From CBDDFQ01 sp965227035 (GTDB lineage Bacteria; Pseudomonadota; Gammaproteobacteria; Burkholderiales; Burkholderiaceae_C): a stretch of 64,000 bases of DNA. The position numbers and the translations under genes are program-made. Within the stretch, counting starts at the first letter, position 1, and each line of letters starts with the position of its first letter. The DNA lies in NCBI GenBank assembly GCA_965227035.1, contig OZ245724.1:2728001-2792000 (forward strand), read 5' to 3'. The notes under the pieces are model-generated. The model saw only the letters and a list, made by a program, of their open reading frames with translations, did no database searches and was not told the origin of the DNA. This document shows positions 23,508 through 30,786 of the stretch, piece after piece.

Positions 23508-24419
23508 ATGACGCAATCATCCAATCCCGTTCCTACTCCTGGTGCAGAGACCGATCCCGCTCCGGTTCTGACATACATGCGGCAACCGAGCGAGCCGACC
23601 TTGCGCTTGCCGGCACATGCCGCCGATTGCCATGTGCACGTGTTCGGCCCCGCATCGAAATTCCCGTTTTCTCCCAAGCGCGGATTCACGCCCGCCGATG
23701 CGAGCAAAGACGACCTTTTCGCCCTGCACAAGCATCTTGGCATCGAACGTTGCGTGATCGTGCAGACGGCTGTCCATGGCGAGGACAACAGCGTGGTTGA
23801 AGATGCCATCAGGCATGGCGATGGCAATTATCTTGGAATTGCATTGGTTCCGGTCAATGTGGCCGACAGCGAATTGGCGCGTCTCGCGTCGGCAGGTTTT
23901 CGTGGCGTGCGATTCAACTTCATGAAGCATCTTCCCGCTGCGGCGAGCATCGAGCAGATCATCGATTTCACCGAGCGTCTGGCTAACGCAAACCTGCATC
24001 TGCAAGTGCATTTCGAATCCAGCCTGATTCACGATCTGGCACCGCATCTGGCCAAGTCGAAAGTGCCGGTCGTGATTGATCACATGGCCAGAGTCGACGC
24101 ATCTCGCGGCTCGAAACATGCCGACTTCGCAGCGCTTTGCGAGGTGTTGCGCCATCCTCTTTTCACCGTGAAGGTGAGCGGCGTCGATCGCATCGCCACC
24201 GACCGGGTCGACTACGACGACGGCGTGGCACTCGCGAAGCTACTGGTCGATGAATTTCCCGATCAGTGTGTCTGGGGCAGCGACTGGCCGCATCCGAATC
24301 ACCACCATATTCCCGACGACGGCAAACTGGTCGATGCGATCGCTCGCATTGCGCCTGATGCATCGCGCCGCGAAAAGCTCATGGTGACCAATCCTCAAAA
24401 TCTTTACCGCTTCGCATGA
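23508..24419 (+). CDS. Amidohydrolase-family protein, 2-pyrone-4,6-dicarboxylate hydrolase (LigI)-like
   Basis: About 303 residues. The first metal motif appears as ADCHVHVFGP and the C-terminal one as VWGSDWPHPN, with conserved histidines in LQVHFESS and VVIDHMARV, the pattern of the PDC-hydrolase/LigI group (COG3618). Such enzymes open lactone rings in lignin-type aromatic breakdown, some without metal. Start uncertain: ATG at 23508, or TTG at 23487; the first 40 residues are low-complexity. It is the first gene of the LysR-regulated set, and its stop overlaps the SDR start. A lactone made by the SDR or the flavin monooxygenase would be a logical substrate, by inference. Confidence 0.82.
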   Translation: MTQSSNPVPTPGAETDPAPVLTYMRQPSEPTLRLPAHAADCHVHVFGPASKFPFSPKRGFTPADASKDDLFALHKHLGIERCVIVQTAVHGEDNSVVEDAIRHGDGNYLGIALVPVNVADSELARLASAGFRGVRFNFMKHLPAAASIEQIIDFTERLANANLHLQVHFESSLIHDLAPHLAKSKVPVVIDHMARVDASRGSKHADFAALCEVLRHPLFTVKVSGVDRIATDRVDYDDGVALAKLLVDEFPDQCVWGSDWPHPNHHHIPDDGKLVDAIARIAPDASRREKLMVTNPQNLYRFA

Positions 24420-25234
24420 ATCACTTAAGCGCCTCAGGAAGACTGCGAGGGAAGATCGCGCTGGTGACCGGTGCGGGATCGGTCGGCCCAGGTTGGGGCA
24501 ACGGTCGTGCGATCGCAGCACGCTTCGCGCAGGAAGGCGCGCAGGTGATTGGCCTGGATCGCGAACTCGCACGCCTGAAAGAAACGACCGATCAAGTTGC
24601 GCTCACTGGTGGTGCACCGATGGTCGAGATGGCCTGCGACGTCACCGACAGCGCGAACATCGCAGCGCTGGTCGCACAAATCACGGAGAAATTCGGCCGC
24701 ATCGATGTGCTGGTGAATAACGTCGGTGGGTCCGCCAAAGGCGGGCCTGTGGAAATGAGCGAAGAAGTCTGGGACGCGCAGATCGATCACAACCTCAAGA
24801 GCGTGTTCCTCATGTGCAAGCACGTGGTGCCGCACATGCTCTCGCAGGGCTCGGGATCGATCGTGAACATTTCTTCGACCTCCGGAATTCGCTGGAGCGG
24901 CTCTGCACAGATTGCGTATGCATCGACCAAAGCAGGCGTGATCCAGTTCTCGCGGGTACTCGCGATCCAGCATGCGAAGCAGGGATTACGCGTGAACACG
25001 GTTGTACCGGGCCAGCTCTACACACCCATGGTCGAAGCGCGACTGGTGCATCAGCGCACCGGTGGCGATCTGGACAAATTGCTCGCAGAACGCGCAGCAC
25101 GCATTCCGCTACCTGTTGTCGGCGATGGCCGCGATACCGCGAATGCCGCACTGTTTCTCGCGTCGGACGAGGCGCGCTTCATTACTGCAACCGAAATAGT
25201 TGTAGACGGCGGTATGTCGGCGCGGTGCGACTGA
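24416..25234 (+). CDS. Short-chain dehydrogenase/reductase
   Basis: 272 residues. Classical SDR features: nucleotide-binding ALVTGAGSVGPGWGNG near residue 16, with an unusually extended glycine loop; NNVGGSAKG; the catalytic serine at SIVNISSTSG and the YASTKAG tyrosine-lysine motif. It would oxidise an alcohol or a dihydrodiol, or reduce a ketone, with NAD(P). The ATG overlaps the preceding stop (ATGA), so it is translated together with the amidohydrolase. Substrate unknown. Confidence 0.9.
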   Translation: MNHLSASGRLRGKIALVTGAGSVGPGWGNGRAIAARFAQEGAQVIGLDRELARLKETTDQVALTGGAPMVEMACDVTDSANIAALVAQITEKFGRIDVLVNNVGGSAKGGPVEMSEEVWDAQIDHNLKSVFLMCKHVVPHMLSQGSGSIVNISSTSGIRWSGSAQIAYASTKAGVIQFSRVLAIQHAKQGLRVNTVVPGQLYTPMVEARLVHQRTGGDLDKLLAERAARIPLPVVGDGRDTANAALFLASDEARFITATEIVVDGGMSARCD

Positions 25235-25287
25235 TCATTTAACAAAGCCAAGAAATCCGAAGACCTGTTCATACAAGGAGAGACAAC

Positions 25288-26283
25288 ATGAAGATATCGA
25301 TGAGAACAATGAATGCGCTGGTGAATATCGGCGCCACAGCGGTACTCGCGTTGAGCACCGCCATGCTTGCAATTACCCCGGCCGCGGCCCAAACTAAAAT
25401 CACGCGACTCGTAGTCGCATTCCCTCCTGGAGGCCCGGTCGATTTCGTCGCTCGCACCATGGGCGAAGAGTTGTCGAAACAACTTGGCCAGCAGGTGGTC
25501 GTCGAGAATCGCGCGGGCGGAAACGGTGCAATCGCTGCCGAGTATGTGTCGCACGCGGCACCCGATGGCACGACCTTGTGGGTCACGAGCGTAGGTGCAG
25601 TTGCCATCAATCCGGCAATTTACGACAAGCTGGCCTACGACCCGGTAAAAGACATCAAGCCTGTTTCACTGCTCGTGAACAACGTCGAGTTGCTCGTGGT
25701 CGGTGCGAACGCACCCTACAACACCGGCGCCGAATTCGTGGCTTACTCCAAGAAGAGCAAGGAAGCCCTCACCATGGCCTCGTCGGGTACGGGAAGCGTG
25801 CCGCATCTGGCCATGGAACAGCTCGCAGACGCTGGCAAAGCCAATCTTTTGCATGTGCCGTACAAAGGCGCTGCGCCCGCGATTACCGATGTGATTGCAG
25901 GACACGTGAACGGATTCTTCGGCGACATCCCCGGACTCATGCCCTTCGTTACCGCCGGCAAGCTCAAGCCCCTCGGCATCGCTGCCAAGAAGCGCCATCC
26001 GCTCCTGCCGAACGTGCCGACATTCGAAGAGATGGGCATTCCCGGCGTGGACTCCGACAACTGGTATGCCTTGTTCGCAGGAAAGGACGTCCCGGCGGCG
26101 GATATCGATCGCATCAACAAAGCTGTTCGCGCCACGCTGAACAACGAAGCGGTCAAATCCAAGCTGATGGCATCGGGTGCAGTGCCTGCCCCATCGAGTC
26201 CCGAAGAATTGGGCGCGCTGCTGAAGGCCGATACGGCCAAGTGGGCGAAGATCGCAACCGCCAAGAAAATTCGCGCGGACTGA
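25288..26283 (+). CDS. Bug-family (TctC-like) periplasmic binding protein
   Basis: 331 residues with signal peptide (residues 1-32, ending TPAAA) and the Bug core ITRLVVAFPPGGPVDFVART, then ENRAGGNGAIAAEYVSHAAPDG. A strong ribosome-binding site, AAGGAGAG, precedes the ATG at 25288. Located inside a catabolic operon, it presumably captures the substrate whose degradation the neighbouring enzymes carry out, probably an aromatic or cyclic carboxylate. No TctA or TctB membrane genes are in the window; Bug proteins often share membrane partners encoded elsewhere. Confidence 0.9.
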   Translation: MKISMRTMNALVNIGATAVLALSTAMLAITPAAAQTKITRLVVAFPPGGPVDFVARTMGEELSKQLGQQVVVENRAGGNGAIAAEYVSHAAPDGTTLWVTSVGAVAINPAIYDKLAYDPVKDIKPVSLLVNNVELLVVGANAPYNTGAEFVAYSKKSKEALTMASSGTGSVPHLAMEQLADAGKANLLHVPYKGAAPAITDVIAGHVNGFFGDIPGLMPFVTAGKLKPLGIAAKKRHPLLPNVPTFEEMGIPGVDSDNWYALFAGKDVPAADIDRINKAVRATLNNEAVKSKLMASGAVPAPSSPEELGALLKADTAKWAKIATAKKIRAD

Positions 26284-26286
26284 ACC

Positions 26287-26811
26287 ATGACGCTTCGAAT
26301 CGCTGCAATCGAGCCGGGCACTCGCCCCGAGCTTCACGAACAGGAAGCACGAATCATCGGGGCTCGCGGACGCGTGTCATTGCTCTATCAGGTGCTGCTC
26401 AACAGCCCACCGGTTGCGCATGGCTGGGAGCAGATGCTCTCTGCCATCCGCAATCACAACAGCATCGACGCAGGGTTGCGCGAACTCGTGATCCTGCGCG
26501 TTGCGGTCCTCAATCGAGCACCTTACGAGTTCGATGCGCATGTGCCGCATGCACTTGCTGCCGGAGTTCCGCAAACACATGTCGATGCCATGCGCGCGGA
26601 TGAAATCTTTGCAGTGGCAGGCATGTCCCATGCCACGCTTGCCGCGCTTCGCATGACCGATCGAATGACGCGGCACATCGAAGTGCCCGACGATGTTTTC
26701 GCCGATGTCGCGAAGCACTTCGAGGGGCAGTCGCTGATCGATCTCACTGCGACGATCGCCGCCTACAACATGGTCTCGCGATTTTTGGTCGCATTGCAGA
26801 TCGGCCACTGA
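26287..26811 (+). CDS. Carboxymuconolactone decarboxylase family protein
   Basis: 174 residues of the all-helical AhpD/CMD fold: LREELVILRVAVLNRAPYEF-like segment at residues about 59-80 (GLRELVILRVAVLNRAPYEF) and AHVPHALAAGVPQTHVDAM. The CxxC of AhpD is absent, so peroxidase reduction is unlikely; a decarboxylase or isomerase-like role in ring-cleavage metabolism is more likely. It begins 3 bases after the Bug stop, within the LysR-controlled set. Confidence 0.85.
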   Translation: MTLRIAAIEPGTRPELHEQEARIIGARGRVSLLYQVLLNSPPVAHGWEQMLSAIRNHNSIDAGLRELVILRVAVLNRAPYEFDAHVPHALAAGVPQTHVDAMRADEIFAVAGMSHATLAALRMTDRMTRHIEVPDDVFADVAKHFEGQSLIDLTATIAAYNMVSRFLVALQIGH

Positions 26812-26830
26812 AACATCACGCCAGAATTTC

Positions 26831-27496
26831 ATGACAGCATCCAACGATCGATATCTGCTCATACAGGTGAAGCTCAAGGCGTCGCCTGACTCCGATTCAA
26901 GTAAACCAAAATCGCCTAATCCACCGCGCGCTATGGACGTAGAGACTTCTCGCGGCGTGATCCATCTGGCGTTGATTCGTGCGGCATGGTCGAGCGAGGT
27001 GAAAGAGCTTTATGCGTATTACTCGGCTGGCCAATCCCACAGCGAAGACGGCTTGTATTCCTCCGCAGATCCGATTTCCAAAGACGATTTACCGTTCATC
27101 GAGAAATGGTTTTGCGATGCCACAGGCGAACTCGATCAAAGCGGAGTAAAAGCCTCGCGACTGCAAAAAGTATTCGACAGAAAAGGTGCGTCCGATGGCG
27201 ATGCTCCAGTGTTCCATTACGCGGTCGAAACCGATCCGGAAAACGGTTGGGAACACGAAATCTTCCAGTGGTACGACGTCGAACACATGCCCGGTCTGGC
27301 GGCAGTAGAAGGCTGTGTGCAGGCACTGCGATTCATCAATCTGGACCACGGTCCCAGGTCGCTGGCTTGCTACGATTTGTTGACCAAAGAGACGCTAGGA
27401 TCGCCGCCCTGGCTTGCCATTCGCGGCACCGACTGGAGCAGTCGGGCACGCCCGCATTTCACGAACACCAAGAGAACGATGTTTCAGGTATGTTAG
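26831..27496 (+). CDS. Conserved hypothetical protein, possible dimeric alpha-beta barrel
   Basis: 221 residues, not assigned to a named family. The N-terminal half contains RYLLIQVKLKA and GVIHLALIRAAW. The C-terminal half contains FQWYDVEHMPGLAAVEG and ALRFINLDHGPRSLACYDLL, a layout like the EthD/dimeric alpha-beta barrel fold in which His-Met-Pro contacts a small aromatic substrate. It is 19 bases after the CMD gene and 4 before the flavin monooxygenase gene, so it belongs to the same transcript. A role in handling a pathway intermediate is inference. Confidence 0.6.
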   Translation: MTASNDRYLLIQVKLKASPDSDSSKPKSPNPPRAMDVETSRGVIHLALIRAAWSSEVKELYAYYSAGQSHSEDGLYSSADPISKDDLPFIEKWFCDATGELDQSGVKASRLQKVFDRKGASDGDAPVFHYAVETDPENGWEHEIFQWYDVEHMPGLAAVEGCVQALRFINLDHGPRSLACYDLLTKETLGSPPWLAIRGTDWSSRARPHFTNTKRTMFQVC

Positions 27497-27500
27497 GAGC

Positions 27501-28565
27501 ATGTCTGCTCAAAATCCAACCTCCGACAACGCACTTTCTTTGACCACATCGGCAGGGCTTTCGACCAAGCTCTCCATCCTCGATCTGGTTCCAGTGCCTC
27601 AAGGCTCGACGCCTGCCGATGCCTTGCACAACAGCCTTCGGTTGGCCCAACACGCCGAGCGCTTGGGCTACAACCGATATTGGGTCGCCGAACATCACAA
27701 CATGACCGGCATCGCCAGCGCGGCGACATCGGTGGTCGTGGGATACCTTGCATCTGGCACCAAAACAATTCGCGTCGGTTCTGGTGGCGTGATGCTGCCG
27801 AATCATTCGCCGCTCGTGATCGCAGAGCAGTTCGGAACACTCGCATCGCTGTACCCGGGCCGAATCGATTTGGGTTTAGGGCGTGCACCGGGTACCGATC
27901 AAAGCACCATGCGTGCGATGCGACGTGACGCGAATTCGGCAGAGATGTTTCCTTCCGACGTGCAGGAACTGCAAGCCTTGTTCGCGCCGGTTCAACCTGG
28001 GCAAAAGCTACAGGCAGTACCCGGTGGTGGACTCGAAGTCCCGTTGTGGATTCTTGGATCGAGCCTGTTTGGCGCACAGCTTGCTGCAGCACTCGGACTG
28101 CCCTACGCATTCGCATCGCATTTCGCGCCCGATGCGCTCGAAGATGCACTGCTCATATACCGCAGACATTTCAAACCGTCACAGCAATTGAGCAAGCCGC
28201 ATGCAATGTTGGGCCTGAATGTTGTTGCAGCGGATACCGATGAAGAAGCCGAACGACTGTTCACATCGCAGCAACAAGCGTTCGCGAATCTGCTGCGCGG
28301 ACGACCCGGCAAGTACCAGCCACCCATCGACGATATCGACAGCTACTGGACACCGGCAGAAAAACAGCATGCGTCACGCATGCTGGCTTGTTCGGTAGTG
28401 GGGTCTGCAGAAACCGTGCGTCGTGGCCTCGAAGCCTTTGTAGAAGACACGGCTGCGGATGAATTGATGATCGTCTCTGCGATCTTCGACAACAAAGCGC
28501 GTATGCGCTCTTACGAGATCGTGGCTGAGGTCTGCAAGCAGCAGGACGCTCAGCCAGTCTCGTAA
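27501..28565 (+). CDS. LLM-class flavin-dependent oxidoreductase
   Basis: 354 residues of the luciferase-like monooxygenase superfamily, MsnO8 type: LSILDLVPVPQGSTPADALH, YWVAEHHNMTGIASAATSV, VGSGGVMLPNHSPLVIAEQF and IDLGLGRAPGTD. Proteins of this subgroup use FMNH2 or F420-like cofactors; many have no known substrate. The ATG at 27501 has TAGGAG directly upstream; a longer frame from 27414 overlaps the previous gene. It closes the LysR-controlled operon, where a Baeyer-Villiger or hydroxylation step would produce a ring-opened or lactone product. Confidence 0.88.
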   Translation: MSAQNPTSDNALSLTTSAGLSTKLSILDLVPVPQGSTPADALHNSLRLAQHAERLGYNRYWVAEHHNMTGIASAATSVVVGYLASGTKTIRVGSGGVMLPNHSPLVIAEQFGTLASLYPGRIDLGLGRAPGTDQSTMRAMRRDANSAEMFPSDVQELQALFAPVQPGQKLQAVPGGGLEVPLWILGSSLFGAQLAAALGLPYAFASHFAPDALEDALLIYRRHFKPSQQLSKPHAMLGLNVVAADTDEEAERLFTSQQQAFANLLRGRPGKYQPPIDDIDSYWTPAEKQHASRMLACSVVGSAETVRRGLEAFVEDTAADELMIVSAIFDNKARMRSYEIVAEVCKQQDAQPVS

Positions 28566-28589
28566 TTAGCGTCGCACGGTCCGGCTGTT

Positions 28590-28838
28590 TTACTTGCGGC
28601 CTACAACCATACGGTACAGGAACAGCAGAATCATCGCGCCGATAACCGAAGCGATGAAGCCTGCGGTTTCGCCGACGGTATAGAAGCCCAATGCGCCACC
28701 CAAATAGGACGCGATCAGCGAACCCACGATACCGATGATCACCGTGATGATGAAGCCGCCTGGATCGCGGCCCGGCATCAGAAATTTAGCGACGATGCCG
28801 ACGATGAAGCCGATGATGATTGTCCAGATAAGTCCCAT
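28590..28838 (-). CDS. GlsB/YeaQ/YmgE family stress-response membrane protein
   Basis: 82 residues, three transmembrane segments: MGLIWTIIIGFIVGIVAKFL, GGFIITVIIGIVGSLIASYL with its glycine-rich Pro-Gly-Arg-Asp entry, and the last helix ending LLFLYRMVVGRK. Transglycosylase-associated (DUF48-like) family proteins are inner-membrane stress proteins of unknown mechanism. The ATG at 28838 has AAGGGAA upstream. It stands alone, divergent from 28989, with an inverted repeat in between. Confidence 0.88.
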   Translation of the reverse strand: MGLIWTIIIGFIVGIVAKFLMPGRDPGGFIITVIIGIVGSLIASYLGGALGFYTVGETAGFIASVIGAMILLFLYRMVVGRK

Positions 28839-28875
28839 GATGATGTTCCCTTCAGTTAAAAAAATTTGATGGCGC

Positions 28876-28925
28876 AACTGTCTCATGTGCATTTGCGGGA
28901 TCGGGCAAAAAACTGCCCGACAGTT
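28876..28925. promoter_or_regulatory. Nested inverted repeats in a divergent promoter region
   Basis: AACTGTC (28876-28882) and GACAGTT (28919-28925) form an outer dyad, and TCGGGCA (28901-28907) with TGCCCGA (28914-28920) a tight inner hairpin. They lie between the divergent starts at 28838 and 28989. They could be an operator pair or a structured 5' leader; no T run follows on either strand, so a terminator is unlikely. Confidence 0.4.
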
Positions 28926-28988
28926 TGTAGGACTACCCCTCGTCCTTGTTACGACGATTGAGTGGACCGCGCGTGTTCCAATGTTCGG

Positions 28989-29507
28989 ATGAGCAATAAA
29001 GAATTTATCGAAACTGCAAAGACTGCAGAGACTGCAGACAAGGACGAACCGATCGCCACGCCCACCCTCTGGCGCGACGACGGCTGGACTGCCGAGGTCA
29101 TCAAGAATGAAGACGACGACGGATGGGCGGTAGCCATGACTCTGGACGGACAGTCGGAGCCTGCGCTGGTCGGCCCCTGGACCATGGGTCGCGACAAAAA
29201 GAATCCCAAGCCCCTCGATAGCTCGGCCTTCTTCACTCTCGTGAAAACTGCATCGGAAGTGCTCCGGCGGCACGAGCAGCAATTGGCGTCGCAGCTGCAC
29301 AAGACAATCGAAGTAGAGCATCTGGGATCGCGAATTACAGTAAAGCTCGATATAGAACCGGATGAAGACAATCCGACCGCCACGCTTTCTGCATTCAACG
29401 AGAGCGGCGACGAGTTGGGCAGTGCATCTGCGCCGCCCTCGTTCAACCTCACCCGCTCCCGCGCGATTGCGTTTATCGAGAGCGGCTACACGAGACCCAA
29501 ATCATGA
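28989..29507 (+). CDS. Conserved hypothetical protein
   Basis: 172 residues, acidic, no signal peptide or membrane segment. Visible features are a strand-rich centre (GWAVAMTLDGQSEPALVGPW, then TMGRDKKNPKP) and a helix LRRHEQQLASQLHKTIEVEH. I do not recognise the family. The ATG at 28989 begins MSNKEFIE; the frame extends to 28962 without a better start. The stop overlaps the next small gene, and with the Smr gene it forms a three-gene set, so a nucleic-acid-related role is possible but only by association. Confidence 0.7.
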   Translation: MSNKEFIETAKTAETADKDEPIATPTLWRDDGWTAEVIKNEDDDGWAVAMTLDGQSEPALVGPWTMGRDKKNPKPLDSSAFFTLVKTASEVLRRHEQQLASQLHKTIEVEHLGSRITVKLDIEPDEDNPTATLSAFNESGDELGSASAPPSFNLTRSRAIAFIESGYTRPKS

Positions 29508-29686
29508 CGCTGCGCCAACCAGAAACGCTCGGATCACTTGCGCTGAAACTGAAATGGGTGAGCGAGCAATTCATGCGTGACCTGCCCACCATGACAGCCA
29601 GCGAAAAAATCGTTCGCAGAAAAGAACTCGACGAGGCCGAAGCAAAACTTCTGGCCGCGCAGGCCAAGGCAGACGCCGAGAAGTAG
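29504..29686 (+). CDS. Small hypothetical protein
   Basis: 60 residues: MTLRQPETLGSLALKLKWVS followed by a charged alanine-rich helix (KELDEAEAKLLAAQAKADAE), probably a coiled coil. The ATG overlaps the stop of the previous gene (ATGA) and the stop is 3 bases before the Smr gene, so it is translated as part of that unit. The tight packing supports it being a real gene. Function unknown. Confidence 0.65.
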   Translation: MTLRQPETLGSLALKLKWVSEQFMRDLPTMTASEKIVRRKELDEAEAKLLAAQAKADAEK

Positions 29687-29689
29687 GTC

Positions 29690-30343
29690 ATGAAAGCGAA
29701 GTCGTTTCAGGATCTCAAGGACATGGCCAAGCAACTGGCCGAGTCCGCTGCGTTGAAAGCGCAGCTTGAGGCTGAACGGCTTGCGAAAGAAAAGCGGCTT
29801 CTGGCCGAAAAGAATCTTTTCACACGAGCCATAGGCGATGTGAAACTCCTGCCGCCCCACCATGGCAACCGGGTGCGTCTGCAGACAGATCAACCGCCAC
29901 CCATTCCGGTGCAGCAACAACTCGACGAGCAGCGCGTGTTGCTCGAATCGATCAGCGACGATTTCGACTTCAGCACCCTGCTTGATACCGACGACGCGCT
30001 GAGTTTTCGGCGTCCGGGCGTCGGCACCGATGTCACTCGAAAACTTCGTAAAGGCGACTGGAGTATCCAGCGTCAGATCGACCTGCACGGGTTCAGAACA
30101 GACGAAGCACGCGAAGCCTTGAGCGCGTTCATCCGCGATGCCGTCAAGCACGGCATTCGTTGCGTTCGCGTGGTGCATGGCAAGGGCCTGGGATCGCCGG
30201 GCAAGACGCCGGTTCTCAAAGGGCGCGTACAGGGCTGGCTGATTCAGAAGGACCAGGTACTGGCGTTCGTTCAGGCAAAGCCGGCCGAGGGCGGTGCCGG
30301 TGCGCTGGTGGTGTTGTTGAAACCTTCCGGCAACGCCCTTTAG
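29690..30343 (+). CDS. Smr domain protein (MutS2/SmrA-like)
   Basis: 217 residues. An N-terminal helical region (residues 1-45, charged coiled coil) and a middle segment precede the C-terminal Smr domain, with the DLHGFRTDEAREAL motif near residue 128 and VVHGKGLGSPGKTPVLKGRV near 160. Smr domains cleave or nick branched DNA or RNA. Stand-alone proteins of this type (YdaL/SmrA) act as endonucleases. It is the last of three packed genes and is convergent with the haemoglobin gene, 4 bases apart. Confidence 0.9.
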   Translation: MKAKSFQDLKDMAKQLAESAALKAQLEAERLAKEKRLLAEKNLFTRAIGDVKLLPPHHGNRVRLQTDQPPPIPVQQQLDEQRVLLESISDDFDFSTLLDTDDALSFRRPGVGTDVTRKLRKGDWSIQRQIDLHGFRTDEAREALSAFIRDAVKHGIRCVRVVHGKGLGSPGKTPVLKGRVQGWLIQKDQVLAFVQAKPAEGGAGALVVLLKPSGNAL

Positions 30344-30347
30344 AACC

Positions 30348-30752
30348 TCAAGCGTTTTTGTTGCGCATCCAGTCCGCCGTGCCCATGAAGCTTTCCTTCA
30401 GTCGGGCACGCAGCTTCTGGTCGATTCCGACATCGCCCATGGCCTGATCCATGCACGCGACCCACTGATCGCGCTCCTTGATGCCGATAGCAAACGGCAT
30501 GTGCCGCATTTTCAGGCGCGGATGGCCGTAGCGATCGGTGTAGTGCTGCGGTCCGCCCATCCATCCACAGAGAAACATGAACAGTCTTTCGCGGGCGTTC
30601 TCGAGCGTGCTTCCGTGCGCGGCACGGAGGTCGGCGTAGGCAGGTTCAAGATCCATCAGATCGTAGAAACGATCGACCATGGCCTTTATTTTTTCTTCAC
30701 CGCCGGCCCATTCGAAAACGGTGTCGAACGGAGGTTTTTCTTCGATTTGCAT
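30348..30752 (-). CDS. Group II truncated haemoglobin
   Basis: 134 residues, the length of trHbO-type proteins. Readable features are FYDLMDLEPAYADLR, LFMFLCGWMGGPQHYTDRYG, the proximal histidine in KMRHMPFAIG, and the invariant tryptophan in ERDQWVACMDQAM (G8 position). Group II globins bind oxygen and detoxify nitric oxide or peroxide. The ATG at 30752 gives this start; longer frames upstream belong to another frame of the permease gene. It follows the FtsX-like permease gene by 34 bases and may be co-transcribed. Confidence 0.92.
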   Translation of the reverse strand: MQIEEKPPFDTVFEWAGGEEKIKAMVDRFYDLMDLEPAYADLRAAHGSTLENARERLFMFLCGWMGGPQHYTDRYGHPRLKMRHMPFAIGIKERDQWVACMDQAMGDVGIDQKLRARLKESFMGTADWMRNKNA

Positions 30753-30786
30753 AAGGCTCGTGAGTGACTTTCGGGAAGCCTTCGGT

